64,000 nt of DNA from NCBI GenBank assembly GCA_023053545.1, contig JAKZAN010000005.1:13206001-13270000 (forward strand), read 5' to 3'. Positions 13,021 to 26,409 of the stretch are shown here, piece after piece. A program made the translations under genes and the position numbers. The notes under the pieces are model-generated. The model was not told the DNA's origin. It searched no databases and saw nothing but the letters and a program-made list of their open reading frames with translations. The DNA comes from Lepidurus packardi (taxonomy: Eukaryota; Arthropoda; Branchiopoda; Notostraca; Triopsidae). Positions within the stretch are counted from its first letter, which is position 1. Every line of letters begins with the position of its first letter.

Positions 13021-13300
13021 TTTTTCGAGTGTTATTTGCCCGTATCCATAACTACGAGGAAAGCCGAACTTTTTTTAACTAAAAATGGGTCCAATAGATG
13101 GCGTATGCATGGCCTTTCGATGCTAAATTCACTGAATAAAAAGATAATTCCGTTTCTAATATAATAAACGTACTTTAAAGCACCAAGTTTTTGCTTTTTC
13201 GAATGCTTTATATGTACAAAAGAGCGTGTCGCATGTTCAATTGAGACATTGAATTTGATTAGTGTTACCTTTAGATGGAATTGCAATAAAATAAGTTACA

Positions 13301-13564
13301 TTAATTTTGATTAATAAAGCTAATTCTAATGAGTAAAATAGAAATACCTGTACTTTTTTTAGGCGATCTAGTAGTAACTCTTTCATATTCAACAGATTCA
13401 ACAGATGAACTTGGGTTTGTTTTTCCCAATACGCTTACGTCATGCGCTAAACCGGTCTGGTGCGCCCGGCCTGCCGATGACGTCCTGGAAGAAGCCGGTT
13501 TGCTTGGTTGGTCCCCTCCCATGGTGATGTCATCCCCGCCATGGAATGAATACACTAACTTCAT
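13301..13564 (-). CDS. possible 5' exon of the WDR54-like gene or a separate short gene
   Basis: An open frame starts MKLVYSFHGGDDITMGG and continues in a Ser/Pro/Thr-rich, apparently disordered stretch until about 13350, where a GT donor (aaaaagtacagg) is possible. It lies upstream of the WDR54-like exons on the same strand. No homology is recognised, and linkage to 12.8 kb by splicing is a guess. Confidence 0.3.
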   Translation of the reverse strand: MKLVYSFHGGDDITMGGDQPSKPASSRTSSAGRAHQTGLAHDVSVLGKTNPSSSVESVEYERVTTRSPKKSTGISILLIRISFINQN

Positions 13565-13824
13565 AACACTGAAAACTACGCGTATAGAAGCCTTACAGTT
13601 GATAAGGTCAACTGATAATTAGAAGGCTTTTATAATCAAATCGCATATGAAGATGCAAAATCGCGATACACGAAAGCTCTATTTACATTTAAAAGGGAAC
13701 ATTTGAATCCGCCGCTCCCTAGGTGGCGTTTGCCCGCGGTTTTAAAGCCCCAACGTACCACTTTGCGGTTAACCTTTTCCTTATCTCTGTAAAGCCGCAA
13801 ATTGCTTCCTGTTTTACTCATGCC

Positions 13825-14067
13825 TCAATAAAAGCAAAGTTTTCCCTTCTTCCTGAATACCTTTTGAAGACAATAAACCGAAGATGCTCCCAGCATTTGG
13901 GAGGCTTCAAGACATGAAAAACCGACCTTTAACCCAAAAAGTCGTAAGGTCGGACGGTAGAGGTCGGAAGATTCCGGTTTCGGGGGCTTTCCCATTTCTC
14001 GCATCCGACTTCGGATTTCATTCCGAGCCGGACTGTTCTGCTGCAAGTCTTGGGCGTCGGCTGTCAT
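13825..14067 (-). CDS. possible short first exon, divergent from ABLIM
   Basis: An 80-codon frame starts MTADAQDLQQNSPARNE and has a charged, coding-like first half. It begins about 150 bp upstream of the ABLIM start on the opposite strand, so the two could share a bidirectional promoter. No family is recognised and no downstream exon was established. Confidence 0.25.
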   Translation of the reverse strand: MTADAQDLQQNSPARNEIRSRMREMGKPPKPESSDLYRPTLRLFGLKVGFSCLEASQMLGASSVYCLQKVFRKKGKLCFY

Positions 14068-14214
14068 GTTAAAATATGTTGTGAAGCTTTCGCTGTGAAA
14101 TATCCTCGACTTAAGTCTTTGTCGTCATTTTAAGCCTCCGTTTTACAAAGCTGGATTCGTGTTTCCCCGTTTTCCCAAATTAAAAAAGGATTATAACCAC
14201 ACACAAACACTGCC

Positions 14215-17200
14215 ATGGGTGAGTAAATTTTTCAACGTAGCTCCGTTTTTATACCTGGGAAAGTTGTGGTTTTTGCTTCCTTTACCGAAAAGCCAATGGC
14301 CAAGAAAACTTAGGTCCCCAAAGAAAAAAACCCATTGATTTCCTTGCCATTCCCTGCCCAAGGCGAAGAGGTTTTAACCAGCCAGAATAATCGTTTGTTA
14401 TGTCCAACGTCCAAGTATCTCCAAAATATAGAAAATATGAACTAAAAACCAGCTTTTCCTTTCATGTAGGTTCGTAAGAAAGGCTAGAAAGTGCTTCAAT
14501 CACTTAAGAATCTACGCTTCCAAAGCGTTGGGAAGAATGAGTAATGAAGCGACAAGAGCAATTTAGAAAAAAACAAATTAAGGACTGAAATGAGATGCAA
14601 CGCTGTGATGCGGCATGTTAAAAGCTTAAAACACATGAAGAAGTTGTGACGTCAGGAGAGTAGTTTCCTCGTCCCAATAACGCATAACCTATGTGTGTCA
14701 ACGCCTTTTCCCAACTTGTCTTTTTATGTTGGGTTCATTCAAAGCTAGTCAAGACAGTAAGACTTTCGTCAACTATTTATAGCCTTAATGGAAACCTCCA
14801 CCAGCTTCCCCCTTTCTGCCGGCTTTTATATCCGTCTGCCTTCCCGTTTGGCGAAATTTAGGGACGAAAATTCAAATCAGCTTTGGAACTTGGTTTACTT
14901 ATTAATTGGAAAGCTTTTAAAAATCCTCCCCGCTCTTGATTAGCCTTACTTAAACCAGTTTCATCAGATTAAATCTGTAGTAAATGGAGCTAAAACCAGC
15001 TGAGTGTGTTGAAAGCTAGCGAGATTTCAATCTAATTGCGCTAATTACCTAAAGAATTGAAGTTATTCTAAACTGGGAGTTTTCAAGCTTATGTAACTAC
15101 AGACTTTACTTTAATCACTTAAAGAATTCAATTCAAACGTAATGGAAATGAATTCAAATTGAGGATTTTATTGTTTTATTTAAACGATTTACTTTTCGAT
15201 TTTAGCAAGTTCAGTGTAGCTCGTTTAGTGCGATAGGCTTGTAAGCGGCGTTTAATACCTAATTAACGACTGAATTATTTGCCCAGATTAGACAATTAAT
15301 GGATTTTAATTTATCCCAGGTGGCTTTATGACGCGTTATAGCATTCTCAACCTGAGATTTACGTTTTGAAGGACGTTTCTTTGGGTATTTGGAAAGTACA
15401 TTTCGACGTCTGAGCATTATTATGTTGATTCAAACGGAAGTCGTTCCCTTTTTTTTGCCCTCAAAGTACTGCAAAGGGCGTCATGGGCGTCCAACCTTGG
15501 CGTTTTGCTCTTTCTGTCGTATGTTATCCACCCAAAAACCCCTCCATTAGGTGAAGTAAGGTTGGCTTCAGGCACGCCAATCTTTTTCTTGGAGCCTTCC
15601 TTGTAAAGTTCCTTTGAAAACAACATGGCCCGACTTTCTGTTCAAAAAGGCTCCCAGTGGCTTCCCAGCTGCCTTTGGAGTTGCTTTATTGTTGTGGTTC
15701 CACTAGTTTTTTGGCTCCAATTCGGTAAACCCGGTCCCGGTTTCGTTTCTTCTTTTTTCTAAAAATTCAAAAATTCTCTAAACTTCTTTTTCTCTTCTCT
15801 AAAATTCTAAAATAATTCCACCTTAAATGTTTTAATATTAATTCCACTTTAATTTAAATTTAAATAATTCCACCTTAAACTTAAATTTCGCAGTTTTTTG
15901 TAAAAAAAAATCTCGATTTCTTCGCAAATGTGTCTTACGATAGTTAAACCTTCCTACTCCAAGTTAAAATTCTTCATTCTTAAAATCCCTCAAATTGGAA
16001 ATAAACATCAAAGGATACAAAGAAGGAATTCCCAAAAATGTTTGACCTTTTTATTTCCTCAAAATTAAATTAAAATTTAATTTTGAGGAAATAAAAATCT
16101 TCATTTTTTTAAAACAACCTTTAGAAGGTCTTGGAATTATTCTAAAGATTTCTTGAGCTCCATTTTAATCATCTTAAAATTTCTTACGATTTCCGTGATT
16201 GACTCTGAAGCCAATTTTCTGGGTGGAAAAATCCAAAGAAAAAATGGTGATTTTATGGAGCCAATTGGACGGCGAGCGAAGAGAACCCTCAGCGACTCCC
16301 GCAGCGTTTCAAAGTCGAAACTCTCTGAAATCACGTCATTTCTCGTCTTCTTCGCATCGTTACAAAGTCCCCCTTCCTGTTCGTTACGGTAAAAAAAAAA
16401 ATAAAAAAAAAAGTAGAAAATCGATCTGCTTGATCGTCTTTCTAAGAAGGAAATTTGAACAAGACAGTTCAAGATAGCGGCACTTAATATATTTTGAGGA
16501 AAAACTTGGAAGAAAACTGGTTTTATAACTTGGGGTCGTTTAAAATCGCCGTTATTTTCGAAATTTCATTCGAAAAATTGTAAAAAAATGAGTGCAATTC
16601 ATTGATTCAGGAGGATAAACGTTTCTAATCGCAGTTTATCTTACTGCCATTTATCGCCTGTTTAAAAAACCCAGAAATGTTAATAATGATTCTTTTTTGT
16701 CTTCTTTTTCCCCGTTTTAAAAAGCTGCGGAAGCCAAGAAAAACAAAGATCTAGGTAAAGTGATCTCCGTCAATGTTATGTTACGTTTGGGGCCAAAAGA
16801 CCTTGGCTCTAAGCTTTCATTACCTCAAATGTAGTCCCATTAAGTTGTGTAAACATGTAAATTGAGCCGAGTATATCGTTTCACTTGTGTTTATTGTAGG
16901 AAAGACGACGTGCCAGGCCTGCAAGAAGAAATGCAGTGGCGAAGTTCTACGTGTGCAAGAAAAGTATTTCCATATAAGCTGTTTTAAATGCAAAGGTAAG
17001 CCCTTTTCTATTTTCTTTTCAATTAATGTAATGGCTTAGGGCTTTGTAGGGGGTTCATTTACCTTCTGAGGCGTTATTTTTAAAAGGAAAACATGAATAG
17101 TGCGTTATTAATTCCTTTATTTTTGTGTTTTTTTAGTGTGCAATGCGTCGTTGGCCCAAGGCGGCTTTTTCTCGAAAGATGCCGACTACTTTTGCGTGGC

Positions 17201-20200
17201 GGATTATCAGCGTTTGTTTGGAACTCGCTGTGCAGCTTGTGGCGATTTCGTGGAAGGAGAAGTCGTGACGGCGTTGGGCAACACTTATCACCAGAAATGC
17301 TTCACTTGCGCACGTTGCAGGTGAAAATTCACGTTGGGGCTCTTGAGGGGCCGTGTTTGTGTGCTGAAAGAGCTTTCCAGTCTCTTTTGACACCAAAAGA
17401 ACCTCAGATATCGCTGCAATTGTCCGTTTCTGGTTTAATCTATGCGAAATTAGGATAATTAGTTTCTAATGAAGCTCTTTTTAGAAGATTTTCATTAGAT
17501 ATTTCATTGAGGAGCTTTGATACCCAAAAGAACCTCAGATCTCGTTGCAATTGTCCGTTTCTGGTTCATTCAATGGGAAAATTAGGATAATGAGGGTCTA
17601 ATGAAGCTATTTTTAAAAGATTTTCATTCGATATTTCATTAGGTCTTTAAAATTAGAGAGGCAGTTTTAAAACGATGATAAGAATCTAAAGAATAAGAGG
17701 AAAGAGAAAAAGAAGATTACGAAAGTGTATAAAAAAAGATATTAATAATTTTGGGGGGGAATATTGTTTTTAGACAACCGTTTCCGGCTGGTGAGCGTGT
17801 GACTTTCACAGGCCAGGAATGCCTTTGTTCGAAATGCTTGCAAATTCCGATTATTGACGCGCAATCGCCCACTCAGCCTGCCTCGCCCACTTCCATTGCC
17901 ACTGGCGCTAGTAAATATTCGTTTTTTTTTGGTTTGGGTTGTTATTGTTACTGTTTGAGTAAGTCCACTTAATTTCTAACTTTTTTTTGGAACCCGTTAT
18001 AGAATGCAGCGGGTGTAGCGAGGAATTAAAGGAGGGACAAGCCTTAATTGCACTCGATAAACAATGGCATATTTGGTGCTTCAAATGCACGTCCTGCTCC
18101 GCGTTATTACACGGAGAGTACATGGGAAAGTGAGTTCTTAATTCATTTCCTAAATGAATCTTTTTGTGAATCTTTTTAGAGCTCATTTTAGAAATAGCCA
18201 ACATTCTCGAATAGGATTCGTAAGAGATTCATTGACCATTCGTGGATATAGATTAAACGAATGGGTATTAATTAGAATTTGGATCTAAGTTGCCCGAAAG
18301 TTAAAATTCAGCCAGGAAATTGAGACAGTCATTAGTATGATCGTTTTAAGCGTTTCAAGACGCGAAACGTCTCCGTTTGACTTAAATTTAAATTGACCCA
18401 AAGCTCAAATTGAAACGAATTTCATATTTAGTTAGAATTTCGTAAACTGATCATGGATTCTCGTTTCCTTCACAGGGATGGGCTTCCATATTGCGAGAAG
18501 GACTACCAAAGGCAGTTTGGAGTCAAATGTGCTTATTGTCAACGTTACATTGCGGGCAAAGTGCTCCAAGCAGGAGAGAATCACCATTTCCATCCCACTT
18601 GCGCCAGATGCTCCAAATGTGGAGATCCGTTCGGCGATGGCGAGGAAATGTATGTTCAGGTAACGTATAAAACCAACGAGCGGTTCATCCCAAACGTGTT
18701 CCAACTGTTCGACACCTTAATTACACCCTTAAATCCTAAAAACGCTACCTTTCTTTTAATTTAAAGGAAAATCAAGCGCCTTACGTATGAAAACTCATTG
18801 ATTTCATCATTTAGGGCACTGCAATTTGGCATCCTCGTTGCGGTCCGGGTCCCACCGCCAATGGCTCCCTTCTTAATGGCTCCGCCCATGAAAAAGAGCA
18901 TAAAGAGTTTGATCGGATGAGTTCCTCGGCTGCTAGTGAAACTCAAGTAAAAAAAAGAAATCGGGCTGACATTTTTTCCTTCACTTATTTTATTTTAACT
19001 ATTTTTTTATGGATTTTTTCTGGCAGTTTTTTTTTCACCTCGTCGTTTTAACTTTTCTGACATTCTTTAAACGTATTTTTTTCGTAAAAGAAGAAGTTTG
19101 TTGCAGCTCGGGAGGATTTGAGTTGGTTTTTGAGGTTATTTCATGCATTGTTTTCTCTGTTGTGGTTGTTTTTCGTTTTTTCCCTCAGTTTTCCTTACGT
19201 TCGCACACCCCCAGCATCAACGGAACCCCGAGTCCTTATAATAGCCTGCATAGAAAGGTTGTTTTTATTTTTTCCTTATCATTATTTCGGCTTATTTTGG
19301 CGTAAATTTGTATTCCCACGTTTTCTGATTTTTTTTATTGATTTATTTACGATTTTAACAGTAGTTAAGGGCAATGATTTATTAATTTTAATTTTTTCGG
19401 GGTTGGGGTACCAAAGTATTCTTCAGGCAACCGCACACTAAGTCCAGGCTTGATTCTACGCGATTATCCGGGCAAAGCCAGTCCGTTTGAAGACATTAGC
19501 CGGATTTACACGTACAGTTACCTGGCTGCTGAACCCACGCAAGGCTATTTGAAGAAACCCATCGATCCTTATGACAAACCGCCTAAAAGTCCGCACTTCC
19601 ATCGGCCAGTATCGGCACCCACGCCTGGGCGGCGTGTCAATACCTTGCCTTTCAAGTAAACACTCGCAAAAAAAGAGATAAATTAGTCAATCAATCGTAA
19701 TGAAAGAAATAAAAAAATATTTTCGCCATCTTTTTGGAGTTGTAGTTGGAGGTCGTCGACGAAACCGGGCATGAAAGCGCTACTGGACTCGATTGAGCGG
19801 GAAACTCCTCGTCCCCGGTCGCCACACATGAACAATGAAGAGCCCATCGAATTAGCGCATTATCCCAATGCCGGGAAACCCAAACCGGAAGAGAAGCCAC
19901 GGATCGAGCGCGATGATTTCCCGGCTCCGCCCTATCCTTACACGGACCCGGAACGCCGACGACGTTGGTCCGAAACTTATCGAGCTGTCTCGGGTTCCGA
20001 TGGCGAAGGCGACGACGAAGCGAACCGCGACATGGTTGATCGCGCTAACGACCCGAAACTGGCGGTACATTGTTTCAAACTGGATTTTGCTTCGATTTTC
20101 TGGAATTCATTCCGTTCTTCTGTCTCATTTCTAAGCTCTATTGTGTTGACATTTTCTCGTTCTTCGATGTAATTTTTTTTTCTCGAGTTACTTTCTTTCT

Positions 20201-23200
20201 TTCTTTCGGAATCCGGACTCTGACAGAAGGAGGTCTAAGCTAACCTTTGATATAATTTTTTAATACGGCTTAAGCACTTTCGAATCTCGTTGGCGGGACC
20301 AATGAACAGAGACTTTTTAAACACGAAATGCTATTGGTTCCTTGAAAGATTATGGACCTGGCGTCCTTATGTCGAGGCCCAGCGTCCTTCTGTCGGGGTC
20401 CGGCGTCCTTCTGTCGGGGTCCGGCGTCCTTATGTCGCGTTGTCAATTTTTTTTTTTTTTTTTTTTTTTCGAATTTAACCGACTTGGCTTGCGCCTGCTG
20501 TCGAATTCACTATTTCCGTTCTTTCTTACATTCCCTTGGCGTTGCTGTAGTTCTAAATCATTTCTTTGGCGTAATTCTTTTACTTTGTGTTTCCGTAGAA
20601 AGAAGAAAAAGAATTGAGCAAAATTGCGACCGGAATTGGGAAAGTGTTCCTGCAAAATGTGAAGGAAAGGGAAAAGTTTCGGCAATGGAAAGCAGCTAAC
20701 GTGGATCCAAGGAATGCCTCACGTACTCCTTCAGCTAATAAGGTAAAATGTCATTCATGAACGTTTTCAGTCGTAATTCTTTTGTTTTTCTCGGCAAGGT
20801 ACTTGGCGATGGCTGAAGAGTGTCAGTAATACGCGTTTTTCTTTGCAGGAACCTCCGTTGAAGCTGAGGTACGGTTGTGCTGTGAATGCTTCGCCTTCCA
20901 GGGTTTCGGATCATCCCAAACCGTTCGAAGAAGACGATTTGGTTGACCAGTCCTCTTCCTTTAGGTCCTCCATGGGCCGTTCCGTTGGAACGATCCCTTC
21001 TTACAATGGTAAAAAAGAAACTTTCCTTTTACATTTCTTTTTGTTTATTCGGTTAAGTTTCTCCAAATTTCGCACTAAACCAAATAACTACATCAATAGT
21101 CTGTGCTGTTTACGTGTGCTGCCCGCTTTAGACACTTGATTCTCGAATCTTCATTCAAAAGAACACTTGATCAGTATTCCGAATGATCACTTGCTCTGTT
21201 TTGTGCAAATTTAGTTATTTTTCTTTTATTTCGATTGGGTTTTCCCCTTTTTTTGGAGTGTTTGAACTATCCGTCCTTGTTGTGGATGTTTGATTTTTTT
21301 TTTCTTGTGGATTTTGAAACAATTCTCCAGTTGTACCCCATTCCCGCAACACGCCACGCCCAGGTTACACCTTACCAATGAAAGCTTGTACCTTGCCTAA
21401 TGAGATGCGACACGTACCACCTGACTATAACGTAAGTATTTTCTTAGTATTATTTTTATTTTATTTTTTTCTTATAAAAAAAAGTCTCGAGATCTCGAAA
21501 TTTCTTGGCTACAAGATCCTCAAGGTACGTCATTCTATTTCTAAGTGTTGCTTGGCATGGCTTGTTTGCTTGGCTTCGGTATTTTTCGTAACTGAATTTC
21601 CTTTTCTATGTTTTTAAAAAAAAAATTGTTTTACTTTTTAAAGATACAAATGTTCCAGACTGTGAATTAGCAAAAATTTCTTAAAATTTCTATCAACTTT
21701 GTTGTCTTTTATTTTTGCGCGCAATTTTTTCTTCGGGGAAAAAAACTAGTGGTAAGCAGTCTTCGATATGTACCCAAACCGGGTTATGGATTGGCTCCTA
21801 CTCCCCGATCCCATACCTTCACAGGACCACCGGTAAAATTTTCATTCGTTAAAAATTCGGTTAGTAGTAAGCGGTGTTTGGTTTTGATTACAGTTTCTTT
21901 AATTTGAAGGTGAAAATGTGTTGGGAAAAAATTGTGTTAAATATGGGTGTTAATTAAATTGCATGTTTCCATAGGGGGATTATTCCTTCAGTGGCTTGGG
22001 GGATAAAACGCACAGTACCGAGTTTGGCAGCAAGCAATCTGACAGTAAGTCTTTCTTCCGCAGCTGATTTCTTAAGTTATTTGTTTTGATTTACGAATTT
22101 TAGAGGTAATTGGAAGAGCAAAACTGCCTTAATTAGCTGATTAGATTAGCCCGTTAGTCTCGGAAAATGCAAATTTCATTCGAAACATTTTTAGCAGTTA
22201 TTTATTTCTGCAGTAATTGTAGGCAGTAATTTCAATTCAAGTCATAGCGATTGCGTATTTCGGCAGAAATTCCCTTTCGAGTTATGCTTTGATTGGAGTA
22301 AGGAATTTGCAGAATAGTCGCAGTAATTTCGATTCAAATCATTGCTGCAGTAATTTAAATTTAGTCATTTTTACATTTAATCATTGCTGCAGTAATTTAC
22401 ATTTATTCTAAACCGATTTCTACATTCATTAGTTTCATGATCTAGTAATTATGCAGCAACATGCTCTCTGAAGTTTAAGATTTCAGCAGTTCTGCAGTAA
22501 TCTAATTCTTCAGACCTTTGAAGGCAGTTTTTCTTAACGATCCATGTTATGTACCGAACTTTTTTCAGTTGGCTAATGCTTAGAATGGCTAATCTCACTT
22601 TTCATGCCAAATGGGGATCCCTGAAATACTTCCGTAGAATACCTAGAATCTTCCAAGTTCTAAATGAGTGAAACTTGATTTCCTTTTAAAAACCCGCTTT
22701 TATTTTCTTAAAAAATTAGTTTCGGTGACTTCTTTGTCGGAAGTAGATCGTCGAGGCACGGATTTACGCAGTTCAGCCACGTATTCCAGCAATTTGGGGA
22801 GTGGTCGGCGGAGTGGCTATCCAGTAACTGGAAGCGGAATCCCTTCCTCCTCAATTCCTTTCCAGAGTCATCATCATTTGAGGCGTTCCTTGCCCAATAT
22901 GTCGCATTCGATGTATCAGATTCATTTGGCACACACTTCCACGGAACCCCCCAAGATTTACCCCGCCCATTTACTATCAACGGGCAATTATCGTCTCCCC
23001 GCTGACGTGGATCGTTGCCACCTTGAAGTAAAAAACTACATTTTTTCTGAATTCTTCAACTCGATCCTAAATTATTCAATAATTTTATTCAAGTGTATCC
23101 CTAAACATTGAAAATAATGGTGTGATAAAAGTCCGCAATTCAGATTTTCTAACATTCAGGCTACGCTGTACTTCAAGCAGGTGATCTTTTCTGTCGACAG

Positions 23201-23532
23201 ATGGCGTTGCCGTCATGACACCAGTGCCATCTTGTGACAAAAAATCAACTACTTGAAGTACACCGTGGCTTTAACAAAAGATTTAACAATCTTTTAAAAA
23301 AATTAACCAATATTGTTTACATTTAAGATGTTTTATTTGAAATTTAACACATTTTACTTAGATAATTGAGCCAAAATGCCAAGGCGATCTCATTTTTTTT
23401 TTTTTTTTTTTTTAATAGCGCCATTTGTCGGATGCGGATTTTGAAGACATGTTCCATATGACTCGCAAGGAGTTCTATCGCTTGCCGGAGTGGAGACGCA
23501 ATGACATCAAGAAGCGAACTAAGCTTTTCTAG
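14215..23532 (+). CDS. actin-binding LIM protein (ABLIM/Unc-115), four LIM domains plus villin headpiece
   Basis: At least 15 exons. The first coding exon is only ATGG (14215..14218), then 16725..16754, 16900..16995, 17137..17320, 17774..17910, 18003..18129, 18476..18659, one starting about 18815, and further exons through the last at about 23419..23532. LIM1 starts CQACKKKCSGEVL, LIM2 CAACGDFVEGEVV, LIM3 CSGCSEELKEGQA and LIM4 CAYCQRYIAGKVL, each with full zinc-ligand spacing. The middle is a long Ser/Pro-rich linker with conserved family blocks (YSYLAAEPTQGYLKKPIDPYD, KEEKELSKIATGIG, GDYSFSGLGDKTHS). The last exon encodes the villin headpiece (RHLSDADFEDMF, LPEWRRNDIKKRTKLF). The family links signalling to F-actin in axon guidance and muscle. 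Exon structure between 21.3 and 22.1 kb is less certain; alternative splicing is likely. Confidence 0.9.
20265..20460. repeat. dispersed repeat with 21-bp internal units, copy A (ABLIM intron)
   Basis: Starts with ttaatacggctt, then cgttggcg, agactttttaaac, ctattggttcc and tatggacctggc, followed by about three 21-bp units (core tcggggtccggcgtcctt), and ends in a poly-T run. The same flank occurs at 30116 and the same unit, inverted, at 30270 and 37780. It lies inside an ABLIM intron. Confidence 0.7.
23159..23275. repeat. fold-back hairpin of about 115 bp in the last ABLIM intron
   Basis: Two arms of about 46 nt, starting gctacgctgtacttcaag on one side and agccacggtgtacttcaag on the complement of the other, pair at roughly 80 percent identity around a loop of about 20 nt. 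It could be a tiny non-autonomous element or a transcribed hairpin. Confidence 0.6.
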
Positions 23533-25145
23533 AAAAAGAAAAACAGATGAAAGGAAGGGAATCGACCCGAATTGTATTTCGAAAAGGCCAAGTTTTAAAG
23601 GAGTGGTGCCTCAACTACCTTTAAAAAAAAAAAAAGAAATAAGCGATTGGAAGAGGTTCTGGGAGCGAAGATTTCCAAATGCGGAAACCAATTGGTATTT
23701 TAAAACGGAAAGAAGAGAAAGGGGGGCGGGGCCTCTGAATGTTTGAATTCTAGTTTGGAAAGAGAGGAAAAGAAAGAAAAACGAACAGGGCAAAGGTTAT
23801 ACTACAGTTTGGTCTGTATTGGTGCGCACTTTTTTCTTTTTTAGTCACATTAGCGAGTTATATATCTTATGTATCTAACCACTTTAAGGGGGGCAATACT
23901 TTTTATGGAAGCGGAATTTTTTTTTATATTTTTTTTTTTTGTAATGAGGAAACGAAAAGGAGAAAGTCGTCCATTTTTAACTAGTGAGTTTTGACTCCCA
24001 ATCTCAAGACTGCAGCTATATAAGCCTGTTGGCATTTTTCGTGTCTATGTTTTATTCAAGAAAAAAAGACTAATTTTTATTTTGTAATTTACATTCTTGT
24101 GCAGCTCGTTGGCAAACTTTCGCTCACTTTTTTTCTTATTTTAAAAAAGTTCTTTCTGAAGAACCAAAGGACACGTAACAATTGACAGCTTTTGGGGGGA
24201 CTGCAACAATGCCTATTAGGTTGTGGACTTCTGGTAGAACTAATTCAAAGCGTTCTGATTTCATTTGAATTTTTATAATTTTCTGAAATTTTGGACATTT
24301 TCATTGAAAAGGAGTTAAAGACATCACTTTGTGTATACTACCGAAAATTCTAAGCGTTTTTGAAATGTTCACTTTCTGGGGGTTCTAACTATAACGTTTT
24401 AATTATTTTTAAAACCCTTCGTCCCCTTGTTATGAATTTGTAAGAACAAAAACATGAGTGGATCCATTTTTTTTAAATTATTTTATTGGCAAGGGTTAAA
24501 AAGCAAACACGAAATCATTAAAAACTCGTCCCTAGTCGCTGCCTGAGTTTTTCCGTTTTATCCTTGGAATTGGAATTTGAAATTCTTTTCTATGTGGGGG
24601 GGAGACAATAAATTGTATGATTTTGTTTTTTGTTTTTCCTTCCTTTTTCGCTGTGACCATAACGCAAGTCCTTTTCGCCAAAGCTTTAGAAGACAATACA
24701 GAAAAAAAAAAAAGCCAGATTGTATCAGCCAAATGACCTCGTGTTGGTACTTTTATTAGTGTTAGCAGATAGTTCCAAAGGCAAAATTTAGTAGGATTTA
24801 TAGAAGTGGGCGCATTACTGGGTATTTCTTACGGAAACAACGTTTCTGTGGAACAAGATGGGATCGTTCGGGGATAACTATTGGGTCAAGGCTCCTGTGT
24901 ACCTGGTGTCGGTGTAGATGGTTGGCGTGGGGAATTTCGTGACAACTTTTCCGTAAAACCAGCACATTTCGTGAAAAAAATCTTGACAGTAAAGGTTGAG
25001 CATATGAACAGCTAGTACACAACCAATCCACTTTTTTCCAGTGAATAATAAATGAGTAATGTGCTGAAGACTTTCGCACAACAATAACAAACATGAGCGC
25101 CATCTGTGATTCTTTCGCATCAATAAGCTAAGATATACGGGAAAC
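23533..25145. other. ABLIM 3' flank and intergenic spacer
   Basis: AT-rich with poly-T/poly-A runs; probably includes the ABLIM 3' UTR. No coding exon is supported. A direct repeat at 25098..25143 recurs at 27058..27103. Confidence 0.5.
25098..25143. repeat. direct repeat flanking PAN-like copy 4, proximal
   Basis: About 46 bp (gcgccatctgtg then tcgcatcaataagctaagat) recurs with few changes and in the same orientation at 27058..27103, on the other side of the inverted PAN-like gene. Confidence 0.65.
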
Positions 25146-26409
25146 TTAAAGCGTTAGGAATACATTGATGGCTGCGAAAGTCTCGTCAGACGGAGCACCA
25201 GGAAAGCGTATTCCAGTTGATATATTTGGCGAAGATTTGTAAGTACCAAAGATACTTAGATTCCCACCAGGACAATAGGTGGCGTTGTGGGGGTCCAGCA
25301 ACCAAAACGACCCGCATCCATAGGTATCTTTCGGGACAGCAACATAAGGGATTGATCCTAATGGTTTCCCATTTAGATTAAAGATGTCGCCGGGAGGTAC
25401 GGAACTGTTGGAAGTTGTGAATGAAGAAGCGAAGCTCATGGATGACAAATTCCCCAACTCGTCGATGTAAGAGTTGTGATAAGTTGAAATGTAATCTTGG
25501 CCGATCGTGTTGCTAAACTGAAAAACGAGTTTCCTGTATACTCCCATTTTGTATAAGCGGTTCATATCGGGGAAGGACATTTGGTAAAACATAATAGGCC
25601 GTCCATTCGTGGCATTGAGTCGTCGTCGAATTAGATTTGTTTTAGAGTAAAGGCATAGACCAAATATTGGAGTTGAATCTGGTCCGTCTCCATCGGGCCA
25701 AAAGACGCTTGCTAAAAAAGGAAGGTCTGGATTAGTTCTTCGAGTTCATTGAGTTGGACTGTGTTTGTTATACAATTAATATTCCGCCTGGTGCAATCGA
25801 GGCAAGTTTTAGTGCAGTTGGAACAGAAGGGCCATGTTCCGAGACATCCAGATCGCAAAATCTCACAAATAGTTTGATTTGTCAAAGCCACTCTGGTTTC
25901 TAAACAAGATTTCTGCGTGCCAGTACTTATCTTGTCCCATATGTAACTGCCCGGCGAGAAAAGATATGCTTTCCCGGGGGTATCTCTGCATAAATTGCCA
26001 GTCACCATGTCGCAGGAGTAAGAGGCATTGTTATCGTAGAAGTTAAGGGCATTGCATGAATGTTCCAACGCGCAGAAATAAATACATTTCTGCATGGCGG
26101 ATGTTAGGGTCATTTCTAAAGAACAATGTACATTTCTATGTGTTAATACTAGCTTATTATTATTAAGAGGTTTTGAATTATATCGCTCTCGTGTCATACA
26201 ACCTGAAAGCAATACTTTAATTAGTTTCAAACTAAATTACCTTTGGATATGGTGCGCTTTATGCGATTATTCCTTGGCGGATCGATCCAGATTTTCAAGC
26301 CGGTGTAATATTCATTGGTAGCAAAGCTTGTCCATGATGCTTCAGCATTGCACTCGGCCGCACCTTTCCAAACGCAGTAATACAGAATCAGCAGAGCTAC
26401 CGAAGTCAT
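25146..26409 (-). CDS. secreted PAN/apple-like cysteine-rich protein, copy 4 (inverted, dispersed)
   Basis: Minus-strand exons 26409..26241, 26202..25774 and 25711..25146 sum to 387 aa in phase. The start is a signal peptide (MTSVALLILYYCVWKGAAE). The PAN-like cysteine pattern (MQKCIYFC, CNALNFY, YSCDM) and cluster (CSNCTKTCLDC) match the 0.3-6.2 kb copies, as does the C-terminal module (SVFWPDG, YQMSFPDM, GCGSFWLLD, GIRFPGA). It is the most diverged member. The WPGG block is replaced by FSPGSYIWDK. The exon 2 donor (attgtataac) is weak but gives the phase needed for exon 3. It lies about 19 kb from the tandem array and in the opposite orientation. Confidence 0.7.

Noticed and set aside
19009-19441. 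Overlapping Phe-rich frames in an ABLIM intron
   Set aside because: They reflect T-rich intron sequence between recognised ABLIM exons.
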